Origin: Piliocolobus tephrosceles
Lineage: Eukaryota; Chordata; Mammalia; Primates; Cercopithecidae
DNA length: 64,000 nt
Assembly (NCBI RefSeq): GCF_002776525.5
Contig: NC_045441.1
Coordinates: forward strand, 88,105,101-88,169,100
Direction of reading: 5' to 3'
The notes beneath the pieces are model-generated. The model was not told the origin of the DNA. It ran no database searches and saw only the letters and a list, made by a program, of their open reading frames with translations. Numbering within the stretch: the first letter of the stretch is position 1; the number at the start of each line of letters is the position of its first letter. The position numbers were made by a program, and so were the translations under genes. This document shows, in pieces, positions 1-11,199 of this stretch.

Positions 1-395
1 CGCATTGAATAGATATACCACAATTTATATTACCATTTATCAATCAATTGCCATTTGGATTTTTTCTACTTTTTGGTTATTGTGAGTAATACTATGAATA
101 TTCTTGTATAAGTTTTTACATGGACATGTTTTCATTTGTTGTTGGTACATATCTACAAGTGGAAATGCTGGATCACATGGTAACACTATGTGTAGCTTTT
201 TGAGGAGCTGCCACACTGTTTTCCACAGCAGCTGCATCATTTTGCATTCTCACCAGCAACATGTGAGGGTTCCAAGTTCTCAGTATCCTTGCTAACATTT
301 GTCATTGTATTTTTTTTATTATTGCCATCCTAGTTGTTGTGAAGTAGTGTCTCATTGTGGTTTTAATTGCATTTATTTTATGTTTGTGTGTCTAT
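1..395 (-). mobile_element. Ancient LINE-1 (L1M-type) fragment, antisense
   Basis: Read on the minus strand this matches the 3' part of old L1 ORF2. The recognisable stretch, reversed on the plus strand, includes the 'ggttattgtgagtaatac' and 'ggaaatgctggatcacatgg' phrases and the '...cattgtggttttaattgcat' phrase near 355-370. It is truncated by the window edge on the left. On the right it stops where a second, younger L1 3' end begins. Heavily mutated, with no coding capacity. Confidence 0.6.
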
Positions 396-1170
396 CTGTA
401 TTATTTTTAATTTTTTATTGATAATAATTGTACATATTTATGGGTATAGTATGGTGTTTTTATACTTGTGTATAATGTGCAGTGATCAAATGAAGATAAT
501 TGGCATATTCAACATCTCAAACAGTTATCATTTCTTTATGTTGGGAACAGTCAAAATCCTCTCTTCTAGCTATTTTGAAATATACAATAAATTATTGTTA
601 ACTGTGGTCACCATGCTGTGCTATAGAACACAGAAACCTAATTACTCCTATCTAACTGTAGTTTTGTACCCATTAATGAACCACTCCCTATCCTGTCCTC
701 CAGCCTACCCTTTCCAGTTTGGCAATCACTATTCTACTCTCTACTTCTATGAGATCACCTCTTTTAGCTCCCACATATGAGTGAAAATGTAGTATTTGTC
801 ATTCTGTGCCTGGCTTACTTCACTCAACATAATGTCCTCCAGGCTCATCCATGTTGCTGCAAATGAGAAGATTACTGTTTGTTTGTTTTGTTTTTTTTTT
901 TTTACAGTCAAATAGTACTTCACTGGATGTATACATACGACATTTTCTTTATCCATTCATTTATGGAAGGACACAGGTTTTTCCATTTCTCAGCTATTGC
1001 AAATAGTGCTCTAATAAACATGGGAAGAGTCCGTAAGCTCTTTAGCGTAAGGATTTCCTTTCTTTTGGATATATACCCAGTAGTGGGACTGCTGGATTAT
1101 AGTTTTTTTGTGGAACCTTGTACTCTTTTCTAAAATGGCTGTATTACTTCACATTCCCACCAAACAATAT
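396..1170 (-). mobile_element. LINE-1 3' end (L1MA/L1PB-like), antisense, 5'-truncated
   Basis: The plus strand carries the reverse complement of an L1 3' UTR (about 400-760) followed by the end of ORF2. The landmarks are 'ctcccacatatgagtgaaaa' near 770, the 'catccatgttgctgcaaatg' phrase near 850, and 'ggatatatacccagtagtgg' near 1066. It abuts an older L1 on the left, so it probably inserted into or beside it. Open frames here are reversed L1 sequence, not genes. Confidence 0.75.
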
Positions 1171-1206
1171 GTAAGTCAAGTTCAAAGAACACACAGACAT
1201 GGTTGC

Positions 1207-1474
1207 TTTTTTTTTTTTTTTTTTTTTTAAGACAGAGTCTTGCTCTGTTGCCTAGGCTGGGGTGCAGTGGTGCAATCTCGGCTCACTGCAAACTCCACCT
1301 CCCGGGTTCAAGCAGTTCTCCTGCCTCAGCCTCCTGAGTAGCTGGGGCTACAGGCGTGCACCTCTAGGTCTGGCTAATTTCTGTGTTTTTAGTAGAGATG
1401 GGATTTCACCATGTTGGCCAGGCTGGTCTTGAACTCCTGACCTCAAGTGATCCACCCACCTTGGCCTCCCAAAT
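1207..1474 (-). mobile_element. Alu (AluJ/S age), antisense
   Basis: Poly-T at 1207-1228 followed by an antisense Alu body ('agacagagtcttgctctgtt ... gctggtcttgaactcctgac'). About 30 bases of the Alu 5' end are missing on the right, where it stops at 'ggcctcccaaatgg'. Scattered mutations suggest an older subfamily. Confidence 0.95.
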
Positions 1475-1676
1475 GGTCTTTGAACTTCTATGACCTCATT
1501 GTGTTCATTTATAAAATGCATTGATTAGATTAAATATCTTATGTCCTGACTATTTTTAAATGACGTAAATTACTTTATGGGTGCCACTTATTTGTGAAAT
1601 TGGGTAGCATAAACTTAATTCATTTAAAAATTCAATATTTTTTAGAAAAATTGACTTTAAATTTGTTTAAAGATTA

Positions 1677-1815
1677 GCTGCGCATGGTGGGCCACACCTG
1701 TAGCCCCAGCTACTGGGGAAGCTGAGATAGTAAGATCTTCTGAGCCCAGGAGTTCAAATCCAGCCTTGGCAATATAGTGAGACACTGCCTCCAAAAATAT
1801 GAAATAAAAAAAAGA
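1677..1815 (+). mobile_element. Alu monomer (FLAM-like) fragment
   Basis: A single Alu-like arm: 'gctgcgcatggtgggccaca', then 'gtagccccagctactgggga', then 'gacactgcctcc' and an A-rich tail. There is no second arm. It could be a free left monomer or an internally deleted AluJ. Confidence 0.6.
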
Positions 1816-2600
1816 TTGCATATATAAACATTTTAAGATGTTAAATTTTTAAGCAATAAAGATGGAAGTATCTATTTCCTGAAGCATGGGAAAATTGGGC
1901 TTCACATTGTATTTACATGTGGTGCAGTGATGATTCTCAGAGAGATACTGGAATATAAAAGGAAAATTTCTCTTTTGTTACCATTTTTCTAAACCCAGCT
2001 TTGAAACCTGTTACTATTATTTTTGTATATTTTTATGAGTTGAAAAATTAACTAGTCAAATAGTCCTTCTTACTGTCCTATAAGAACTTTCTAATGCAAA
2101 CCGCAAAAGTAGATGCTGAGTTTTTAGATAACTATGGCAAATCAGTGGCAAACGAACAACATTTGAGTGCTTGGCGTGGCTGGTCTACACGATGGTACGC
2201 TGAACAGAATACTGGTGGTACTAATTTCATTTAATATACATTTTCCTCCAAGTAATACACATAATCATAAATCTGAAAAATTAGTTTTATCCACTTTTCA
2301 AGGTAAAGGAATATATAGATAGGGAAAAAATTAAACAAATTGAAGAAAGTGATAGGGAGATTTAGTGAAGTGAAAATTTGCATTATTTGAGAAGATCATC
2401 TGTTAGATTGTTGACTGAGGTTTACAGTTTCTCACAATCCATTCTTCCAATTAGAAAGACTTCTGAAATACATGCTCTTTTGAAATTACTGAAAAACAGA
2501 AATACATTAAAAGCAAATGGAATATACTAAAAATTTTTTTAATTTCCTTAAGAGTAAGGACAAAATGAACAAAACAAAAATGGGAGTGATGTTTTTTGGT
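1816..2600. other. Unassigned AT-rich DNA
   Basis: No recognisable repeat, no coding signal and no RNA gene seen. Short T- and A-rich runs only. Confidence 0.5.
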
Positions 2601-2720
2601 AAGTTGAAGAATGTGTTAATTACCTTGATTGTGGTAATTATTTCATAATTACATTGTACACCTTAAATATATACATCTTTTGTTTGTCAATTATACCTCA
2701 ATAAAGTTGGAAAAAATCAT
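2600..2720 (+). mobile_element. Ancient L1 3' terminus
   Basis: The stretch 'gattgtggtaatta' followed by 'tgtacaccttaaatatatac' and 'caattatacctcaataaagt' matches the conserved 3' terminal phrase of old L1M elements, ending in an A-rich run at 2710-2717. Only the last ~120 bases are recognisable. Confidence 0.55.
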
Positions 2721-4004
2721 ATTGAAACAACCAAAATGCTATGATTCTAGGCTTCGGGTGATTTGGAATGAAAAATTAAGAGAATGTGGCAAGTTTAATT
2801 ACTAACAATAAACTAAGGTAATAAAAACTTTATTTTTTACTTTCATCGAGAGATAAAAATAGCCTAACTATAGTATGAAGCAGAACCTAGTATGGTCCTT
2901 GGTATGTAGCTGGAGTTAGTCATTCTTAAAAATTGAATTATTTAAATAATATGAGTATGTACTGAGTCAAACACATGAAGGAATTCCTTGTTCTGTGTAC
3001 GTACTATAAAAAGTAAATATATTTTTTAAACATTACATGTTATTCCATGCAACATATAAATTATTTCTTTTAAATATTAAATATAGATTATTGGTGATAT
3101 AAATGACATCAAATATTTAGATCATTGGAAATGCATGATTAAGACATTTTTTAATGATGCAAATATAGTTTCTTGCAATGAAAAAGTTGAAACAAAACTT
3201 TGCCAAAGTCCTAAAACAGTACAACATGTTCTTGAAGAATAAGAGCTCTGAGTTAGGGTGTGGATGGAAAGGGGATTTTTTTTGGTGGGGAAAGTGGACT
3301 ACCTTTGAATTCTAGCTACGTTGTCTTCTATTTCTCTGAACTTTTACCCGTATTCTGAGCCATGTATCTTTAAAGAGCCATCCTGAGGATGAATCAGAAA
3401 AAGTATTAACATAATTTTTATCAAAAAATTATTAGCTATCATTATCTAATAAAATATGAATCCTATAAAACTAACGGTAATAAATCAGAGAGCTTTAAAT
3501 ACTGTTTTATTTCCTAGAGACTCATATTTATATTCATTATTTATCAAAGTCTACTATTTTAGATACAAAATTTTCAGCAATTCTTGACATAATTTTTAAA
3601 GGATGGCATCATACTTCACAATGAAATTCTATGCCCACTCCTTCCTTTTTCTACACTACTCTCTCTCTGTTCTACATTCCTTCACTGTCTGGCACTGAAT
3701 TTGATGTGAACTCAATATGTGAATGAAAGAATTTAGTTTGGATGAATGTCAAATCAAAGGCATTACAGCTCCATTGAGGTGCCTCGTATCTATTTAATTT
3801 TTCTTCCCTTAGATTAAAAAGTCCACTAATATGCACTTTTTAAAGTTGAGATATAAAAAGAAGGTGACTTTTAAAATTTTTTAACAAAATTGAACCTGTC
3901 AGGACTTCAATGGAATTTTAATCCTTACAGTTTATACATTGAATTTGAGGGCCATGCTTTTGTTAACAAAGGAAATGTTTCTTTCTTCCTCTGTTTTTTC
4001 TTTT
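2721..4004. other. Unassigned AT-rich DNA
   Basis: Nothing recognisable. One mildly pyrimidine-rich patch lies near 3640-3690. No long open frame. Confidence 0.5.
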
Positions 4005-4295
4005 CTTTTTTTTTTTTTGAGATGCAGTCTCATTCTGTTACGCAGGCTGTACAGTGCAGTGGCACAATCACGGCTCACTGCAACCTGGACATCCCCGACT
4101 CAGGTGATCTTCCCACCTCAGCCTCTCCAGTAGCTGGATTACAGGTCCACACCACCATGCCCGCTAATATTTATGTCTTTTCTGGAGACTAGGTTTCACC
4201 ATGTTGCCCAGGCTGGTCTCCTGATCTTAAGTGATCCACCCACTTTAGGTCTTCCAAAGTGCTGGGATAAGAGGCGTGAGCCACCATGCCCTGCC
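4005..4295 (-). mobile_element. AluJ-like, antisense
   Basis: Poly-T at 4005-4018, then a degraded antisense Alu ('gagatgcagtctcattctgt ... gcgtgagccaccatgccctg'). Many substitutions and small deletions in both arms fit the oldest Alu class. Confidence 0.9.
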
Positions 4296-5850
4296 AACTA
4301 TTTCTTTACATTCAACTTCCCTTATGAGAACCAAAGGTAAAACAAACAAAACATTAAATGAAACTCTGAGAAAATTGAAAAGTAATAAAGATTGCTTATT
4401 CTTGAATTTATATTAGTCACTTACAATTGTTGGCATCACCAGCCTTTACATTGTAATATTTAGTTATAAAAGAAATATAGTAAGTTTTCTATCAAATAAA
4501 TAGGAATTTATTGATTCCTATTGCCATAACTGCATGTTTTAAAAATTAAATTTCGCATGGATACTTGTGTGTATATGTGCACATATTTTTTTTCTTATAT
4601 ACTTTTTTTATGCCTGTATTGCTTTCATTTCCTGGAAAAAACTTTTGGTACAGCATAAAGTCAAAAATTATTTGTATTTGCCTTTTGTTTAATGTCTTCC
4701 CACAGGTTTTTAGGCACCTGCTATATTGTCTTCTGTATTTAAATAGTTATGGAAGTAGACTTATTACAGAGGGAAGTTTGATTTTCTTTTCTGAAGCCAC
4801 CTGGGAATTGTAGATAAACAATATAAGCAAAATGGGAGAAAAATGTTTGAGACCACCACCACCACCACAACACAAATAATAAAATAAAATAAAGCTTTGG
4901 TTACATTGTCAAAAAAATAAAAGCGTACAAGAGAAGTGGAGAACGTGCACTGCCAAACACACATTGAGACCTGCTGTTTTCCCTGTTGGTGTCCACATGG
5001 CTTTGATTTTCATCTAATTGCAAGAAAACACAAACATTGGCAAAGGCTTTACTAGATGTTTGGTGACCCCACTGTGTTAAACAGAACTTGAATTTGTGTG
5101 CCTAAAGCAAACCTCTGTATGATGTGTGTGTTTGGCTTTTATTCCCAGAAACTTAATAGGTCCATCAATCAAAAAAAAAAAAAAAGGAACACAATTTAGA
5201 AAATCGGAGAATAGATTTGACAGTGAGTTGAAAAAATAAGCACACTCTCCTCCTTCATGACCCTTGTTATCAATACCTTTGAAAAGAAAAATCATTCAGT
5301 TCATAAGACACAATTTCGAACTGAAATTCAGTATCCTATTTAAAGTGCTCAATACTCTTTAGAGAAAGGCACACTGAAGCTGAAGGTCAAGTTTTCTTTT
5401 CATTTTGATAAGTTCTAGGAGATGAAGCATTTTACCATTCTGCATTTGGCCATCTCCCTAGCCTTGTCTGATCTCACCCCAAAATTCGGGGAGGAGATTC
5501 TGATGAACTTAGATGGTAATTCTCTCAATTAGGACAGATTTAGGGCTGTGTTTCCTGTTTTGTCTTTGTTTCAGTATTTCAAAGTCAATTTTGAAGATTG
5601 TTCCTGAATCATAGCGATTGAACAAAAAGAATATGATACCTAGAAAATGATAATCGAATCCTTTGACTGTCAGAACTAGATTGAACATTCCTTTAGCAGG
5701 TAGTCCCTTTGCCGTTTTTACCAACTAGTGTCAGCCGAAAGTTTGAAACAAAGACCTGCTCAGAGACAGATGCACATAGCATTTACTTTAAAAGAGAATG
5801 TAAATGCTCAAATTTCCTTTAAATATAAAATTAAATATAAATTAGTCATC
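4296..5850. other. Unassigned DNA
   Basis: No recognised gene or interspersed repeat. A short (ACC)6-like run sits at about 4850-4867, followed by an A/T-rich stretch with AAATAAAAT-type repeats. A 15-base A run lies near 5170. Confidence 0.5.
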
Positions 5851-5852
5851 AT

Positions 5853-6134
5853 GCCGGGCGCCGTGGCTCACGCTTCTCATCCCAGCACTTTGGGAGGCCG
5901 AGGCGGATGTATCATGAGGGCAGGAGATGGAGACCATACTGGCTAAGACGGTGAAACCCCGTCTCTACTGAAAATACAAAAAAAATTAGCCGGGCGTGGT
6001 GGCGGGCGCCTGTACTCCCAGCTACTCGGGAGGCTGAGGCAGGAGAATGGCGTGAACCCGGGAGGTGGAGCTTGCAGTGAGCCAAGATCGCGCCACTGTA
6101 CTCCAGCCTGGGTGACAGAGCGAGACTCCGTCTC
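5853..6134 (+). mobile_element. AluY-type element
   Basis: Nearly full-length sense Alu from 'gccgggcgccgtggctcacg' to 'gagactccgtctc'. The right arm has 'gagccaagatcgcgccactg', so it is a standard AluY rather than the monkey-specific variant seen elsewhere here. A short, imperfect target-site duplication around AGTCATC is visible at 5844-5850 and just after the tail. Confidence 0.95.
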
Positions 6135-6136
6135 AA

Positions 6137-6183
<47 letters not shown>
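6135..6183 (+). repeat. (AAAT)n microsatellite grown from the Alu tail
   Basis: About 12 perfect tetranucleotide units replace the poly-A tail of the preceding AluY. Antisense frames here read as FIYL-type periodic peptides, which are artefacts. Confidence 0.97.
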
Positions 6184-7202
6184 GTCATCTGATTTCCTTG
6201 TACCATGCAACTATCTAAATTTTAAAACAAATCAAAAAAGTTATTTTCAGACTTGATGTTAATAACCATAATGGCCTCATTCATATCTTTTGTATGCAAC
6301 TTAGCATTTATTGCCTCCCCAATCTAGGATTGTCAACAATTCTGGAACCAACACATTCAAAGAACGTAAATCTTAAATAATTGATTGTCCAATATCCAGG
6401 AAAAAAAATTTAAGGAATAAATTCAATGTTTTTGTTCTTAAAAAGTGCAAAGTATGTTTATACAATGAAAGAAAGTGGCATTTTAAAAATTCTGACAATC
6501 TTTGTAACTGGAATTTAAGAAGTTATGTTTCCATATGCAAAATTAAAATAAGACCAGTGAATCAGTGGCATATATAGCATTTACTTTTAAACTAGTAAAT
6601 TCCAAGTATCTTATTATTTTATTATTATGTTTAATAACACTTTTACTATATGAATTATGTGGGAAAAAAAACCCTGCATATATATCTAATATGCAGCTAG
6701 CTTGATACTTTGTTTCTATTATGTCATTTTTGTTAATATCCTCTTTTTTTCTGCCACATGCAATCAGTTGCCAACTTCTATACATTCTTCCGTAAAATAG
6801 ATCTATTTCTGTAATTCCATTTTCATTGATAACACCTTTTTTTTGGTCTTCTTTATGTTTTACTTAGTAAATTAGAGCACTGGAAAATAATCAAATACTA
6901 CTTTGAGTGTTTTTCTCGGATTTTAAACCTAATGATGTGTAATATTAACAGTAATAGTTGAACAGAAACATTGAGGAGAAAAATTAGTGTAGGTTTCATG
7001 AGATTTGACTTGATACATTACTTTAGAAGTTCCAACCCATAGTTTAACACATGCATGTATTGATGTATCTGCAAATGTTTAGTATGTGTTCATTGGTATA
7101 CTGCTTCTAGAATGGCATAATGTTGAGTGTGCTGAGAAGATTTAAGTGTTCCAGTAGGTTTGGAAGCCAAGTTTCCTCTTACTGTTCATAACCTTTAAAC
7201 CC
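6184..7202. other. Unassigned AT-rich DNA
   Basis: No repeat family or gene recognised. Confidence 0.5.
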
Positions 7203-7205
7203 CAA

Positions 7206-7229
7206 ACACACACACACGCACACACACAA
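7206..7229. repeat. Short (CA)n tract
   Basis: About 12 CA units, with one CG interruption. Confidence 0.9.
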
Positions 7230-7310
7230 CTCTTACATTAACCTGTTTAAATGCTTATTTTTCTGTAAATGCAATTTACATAATTTTATTCATTACTTCA
7301 AAAAAAAGTG

Positions 7311-7609
7311 TTTTTTTTTTTTTTTTTTTTTTAGACAGAGTCTTACTCTATCGCTCAGGCTAGAGTACAGTGGTGTAATCTCTGCTCACTGCAACCTCCA
7401 CCTCCTAGGTTCAAGTGATTCTCCTGCCTCAGCCTCCCAAGTAGCTGGGATTACGGGTGCCCGCCACACCTGGCTAATTTTTATATTTTTATTAGAGACG
7501 GAGTTTCACCATGTGAGCCAGGCTGGTGTCAAACTCCTGACCTCAAGTCATCCGCCAGCCTCGGCGTCCCAAAGTGCTGGGATTACAGGCCTGAGCCACT
7601 GCACCTGGA
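7311..7609 (-). mobile_element. AluS-like, antisense
   Basis: 22-base poly-T followed by an antisense Alu to 'cctgagccactgcacctgga'. Moderately diverged. Its 5' end faces the 5' end of the sense AluY that starts 101 bases downstream. Confidence 0.95.
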
Positions 7610-7709
7610 TCCAAAATTTATTTTATCATGGGAGTTTTTGTTTAGTTTTGGTGGAGTTTTCTTGGAGAAAGTGTGAGAGACAGCACAGTTGTTAGAATGA
7701 GAGAAGCCT

Positions 7710-8009
7710 GCCGGGCACGGTGGCTCAAGCCTGTAATCCCAGCACTTTGGGAGGCCGAGATGGGCGGATCACGAGGTCAGGAGATCGAGACCATCCTGGC
7801 TAACATGGTGAAACCCCGTCTCTACTAAAAAATGCAAAAAACTAGCCGGGCGTGGTGGTGGCGCCTGTAGTCCCAGCTACTTGGGAGGCTGAGGCAGGAG
7901 AATGGCGTAAACCCGGGAGGCGAAGCTTGCAGTGAGCTGAGATCCGGCCACTGCACTCCAGCCCAGGTGACAGAGCGAGATTCCGTCTCAAAAAAAAAAA
8001 AAAAAAAAA
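7710..8009 (+). mobile_element. Old World monkey-type AluY, intact TSD
   Basis: Full-length sense Alu with CTCAAGCCTG, AAAAAACTAGCCGG and GAGATCCGGCCACTGC. A perfect 16-bp target-site duplication, AGAATGAGAGAAGCCT, occurs at 7694-7709 and 8010-8025. The A tail is uninterrupted, so the insertion is young. Confidence 0.97.
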
Positions 8010-8025
8010 AGAATGAGAGAAGCCT

Positions 8026-8549
8026 ACAAACTTCACAAATGAGAAGATAACAGAAGATGTTTTCGGATAGGAAAGACAATTATGTTTGTTAATAAATGGA
8101 GGAAACTTAGTAAAGATAATAACATTTTAATAAATTACGATGTTGCTAAAATATACAAGGATGCTTAGAACACATATTAATTTAATTGCTAACATAAAAA
8201 GTAGGTTTATTTACAAAGCTTTTGGAGGTTAGCTGTTCTGGAAGTTAAGTAAATAATTGGCAAGGTCAAGGAGAATGAAATTATTTTATAACAACCACAA
8301 AAGGAAATGCAACGAGGAGTCAACTAGGAAACTAGGAATAATTTCTTTATTGATTTTAACTGTAAACCAGCTTTGAGGATCCAGCAGTGACTAAAAATCA
8401 TGAATTTACTGTGGCGCTAATTAATAGTGGTGGATTTATTCCAGAAAGGATGACGTTGTGACATGCATGCAGATGCTGGGATTTCTATATACATCATCTT
8501 GGTCAGTGCAAGGTTGGTGCAGTTAAGGGCTCAGGTGATTCTGAGTATT
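8026..8549. other. Unassigned DNA left of the inverted duplication
   Basis: No repeat or gene recognised. The inverted copy at 10195-10561 does not extend into it. Confidence 0.5.
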
Positions 8550-8916
8550 ACAGAAAATATCATTTAAAATGGATGATCAAGAAATTCCATTTCAGTATGG
8601 CTTCTGGGTAGCAGACAAATGGCAATTTCTCTGTTCTTTTAAATATCCATGAAGATACAGAAGAAAAAGAAAACATATCAACACAATCAAAACGCACTTT
8701 AATAATGATGAACATTTGTTGAATTCTAGCTATGCCAAAAAAGTATTGCCATAAATATTGACTCCGTTTCTCTTTTCAAATATTTTATGGCTATCTACAT
8801 TTTCCACCATTTTATAGCTGAAGACATTGAGACAGGGAAGCTAAGTAAAACACTCAAGACTGCACAGCTAATGAGCAACAAAGATGGGATTTGAACCTAC
8901 CGAATGTAGATACAGA
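8550..8916 (+). repeat. Inverted duplication, left arm (donor copy)
   Basis: 367 bases that reappear as the reverse complement at 10195-10561. I aligned them by eye and found no gap and 5 mismatches: two single differences in the outer half, a two-base TA/AT swap near 8653, and one near 8901. That is about 98.6% identity. The right part of this arm is a MIR SINE that continues past the arm boundary, which marks this copy as the original. Confidence 0.95.
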
Positions 8917-8948
8917 GTCTGTTCTTTAGAACACCACACTATACTGTC
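8701..8948 (-). mobile_element. MIR SINE, antisense
   Basis: Antisense MIR from 'aataatgatgaacatttg' through 'gcacagctaatgagcaac' and 'gatgggatttgaacc' to its 5' head near 'acactatactgt'. Its last 32 bases (8917-8948) lie outside the duplicated arm. Confidence 0.75.
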
Positions 8949-9772
8949 TAATATCAAAATCTATTAGAAATTGATAATGATTTCCAGTTGGAATAAACTG
9001 AGAAAAATACAGTTTTAATGAAAGAAACCCAGGCTATCATTAACTAAACTGTTTATCCCTTTTTTTGTGGAAAGTAGTCTGGGTCATCCCTATCTAATCC
9101 TATCCAAGTGTAATCCCTGGGTGATGCTCACATGATTGTTAACACATTAACTCCACATGTTGACTAACTTCCACCCAGTTTCTATGTAAGTCCTTGGATC
9201 TACGGTGGATCATGTCGACAGTATCCCCAGGCTGCTGTTTCTTCTCTTCAAGTAGCTATCATAAGGCTGGTTTTTCCTTTCAGCACAGCAGACCTCCTCT
9301 ATGGATGATCTCTATTCCACAGCCATCCTCTTCAATCCAACCGTCATTATGATAGTAACTGAGAAGTAAAGAGACAGAGTCTTCTATCAGAAATGGGTTA
9401 TCCTAGAGATCAATCTTCACTCACAACTAGAAAAAAATACTAACGGTTTTAAAATTGCTTTTGAAAATTCAAGAGCAATGGCTGGCAAATCCAAATGTGA
9501 CATTCAGTTTCTAACATAGCAGTGAATTCAAAATAAAATTACACATAACCCATATAACAAAAGTAAAGGAGATGGCAAGGAGCCATGGCATTAAAGAAAA
9601 GGACATAGAAGTGTATCATTTATAATAGTAAGTGGGAACATTCCATATTAAAAGATTCATCTGTCATGTAGGGAAAAAAAATAAACTAAATTCAATGATA
9701 AATTTTGTAAAAGACCAAATGCTTAAAATTTGCTATGCCAATGCAATTTTTATATTATTATTTCTATACAAC
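8949..9772. other. Spacer of the inverted duplication, unassigned part
   Basis: Single-copy-looking DNA between the arms. No repeat or gene recognised. Confidence 0.5.
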
Positions 9773-10059
9773 CTATTTATTTATTTATTTATGACCCCAA
9801 GTCTCACTTTGTCACCCAGGCTGGAGTGCAGTGGCGATCTCGGCTCACTGCAACCTCTTGCCTCCTGGGTTCAAGGGATTCTTCTGCCTCAGCCTCCCCA
9901 GTACCTGGGATTACAGGCATGCACCACCATGCCCAGCTAATTTTTGTATTTTCAGTAGAGGTGGGGTTTCACCATGTTGGCCAGGCTGAGCTTAGGTGAT
10001 CTGCCTACCTTGACCTCCCAAAGTGCTGGGATTTCACATGTGAGCCACCATGCCTGGCC
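9773..10059 (-). mobile_element. Alu (S-like), antisense, internally deleted
   Basis: A (TTTA)5 tract, the decayed tail, is followed by an antisense Alu body. About 18 bases are missing where 'ggctgagcttaggtgatctg' stands for the usual GGCTGGTCTCGAACTCC segment. It lies inside the spacer of the inverted duplication. Confidence 0.93.
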
Positions 10060-10168
10060 ACTATACAGACATTTTAAAGAATAAAGAGATGTAATGGAAC
10101 AAAGGATCAATTACATATTGATAAATGATACATAATTCACAATATGAGCATAGCGTAACTTCAATTCT

Positions 10169-10196
10169 GAAATAAATTACCATGGTAATTTATTTC
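10169..10196. repeat. Perfect 28-bp palindrome at the inverted-repeat junction
   Basis: The half-site GAAATAAATTACCA is followed directly by its exact reverse complement, centred on CCATGG. The last two bases overlap the first two bases of the right arm at 10195. Confidence 0.95.
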
Positions 10197-10561
10197 TGTA
10201 TCTACATTCAGTAGGTTCAAATCCCATCTTTGTTGCTCATTAGCTGTGCAGTCTTGAGTGTTTTACTTAGCTTCCCTGTCTCAATGTCTTCAGCTATAAA
10301 ATGGTGGAAAATGTAGATAGCCATAAAATATTTGAAAAGAGAAACGGAGTCAATATTTATGGCAATACTTTTTTGGCATAGCTAGAATTCAACAAATGTT
10401 CATCATTATTAAAGTGCGTTTTGATTGTGTTGATATGTTTTCTTTTTCTTCTGATTCTTCATGGGTATTTAAAAGAACAGAGAAATTGCCATGTGTCTGC
10501 TACCCAGAAGCCATACTGAAATGGAATTTCTTGATCATCCATTTTAAATGATATTTTCTGT
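10195..10561 (-). repeat. Inverted duplication, right arm (derived copy)
   Basis: Reverse complement of 8550-8916. It carries a sense MIR (10195-10410) whose 5' head is cut off exactly at the arm boundary, so this is a secondary, inserted copy. TCTGT occurs at both outer edges (10195-10199 and 10557-10561). Confidence 0.95.
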
Positions 10562-10734
10562 CTTTTACAACAAGCTTCCTGCCATCACAGATCTTATATT
10601 TTAGCTTAGGAGATACTGTGATTTGTGCTAATAAAGGTATAGAAAGCATGTTGTGGACATACAGAAAGAGTAACATCTAAATTGACTGGGAGGACGAACA
10701 ACGGCTGAAATAACTTTCACTCAAAATAAGAGAT

Positions 10735-11040
10735 TGGGTGCGGTATCTCACATCTGTAATCCCAGGACTTTGGGAGGCCGGGGTGGAGGATCTCTTGAGA
10801 CCGGGAGTTTGAGACAAGCCAAGGCAACGTATGAAACCTCCTCTCTCCAGAAAAATACAAAAATCAGCCGGGCATGATGACATGTGCCTTTGGTCCCAGA
10901 TACTGAGGAAACTGAGGTGGGTGGATCACATAAGCCCTGGAGTTTGAAACTGCAGTGAGATGTGGTCACACCACTGCACTCAAGCCTGAGCAACAAAGTG
11001 AGACCCGATGCCAAAAATGAATAAATAAGTAAAAATAAAA
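10735..11040 (+). mobile_element. AluJ-like, sense
   Basis: Strongly diverged sense Alu beginning 'tgggtgcggtatctcacatc' and ending 'gagacccgatgcc', with an A-rich tail carrying AAAT units to about 11040. Confidence 0.9.
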
Positions 11041-11199
11041 ATACATGAATATGTTATTACTTATCAAGAGACAAAAAAGAAAAATGTAACAATGGAGAGC
11101 ATGGATACAGTCAATATCACACATTCCTAGTGAGTACACTGGCTTCCAACTATTAGGTATTTGACTACAAGAAGTTTTCACGTATAGTCTGTTATTTCA

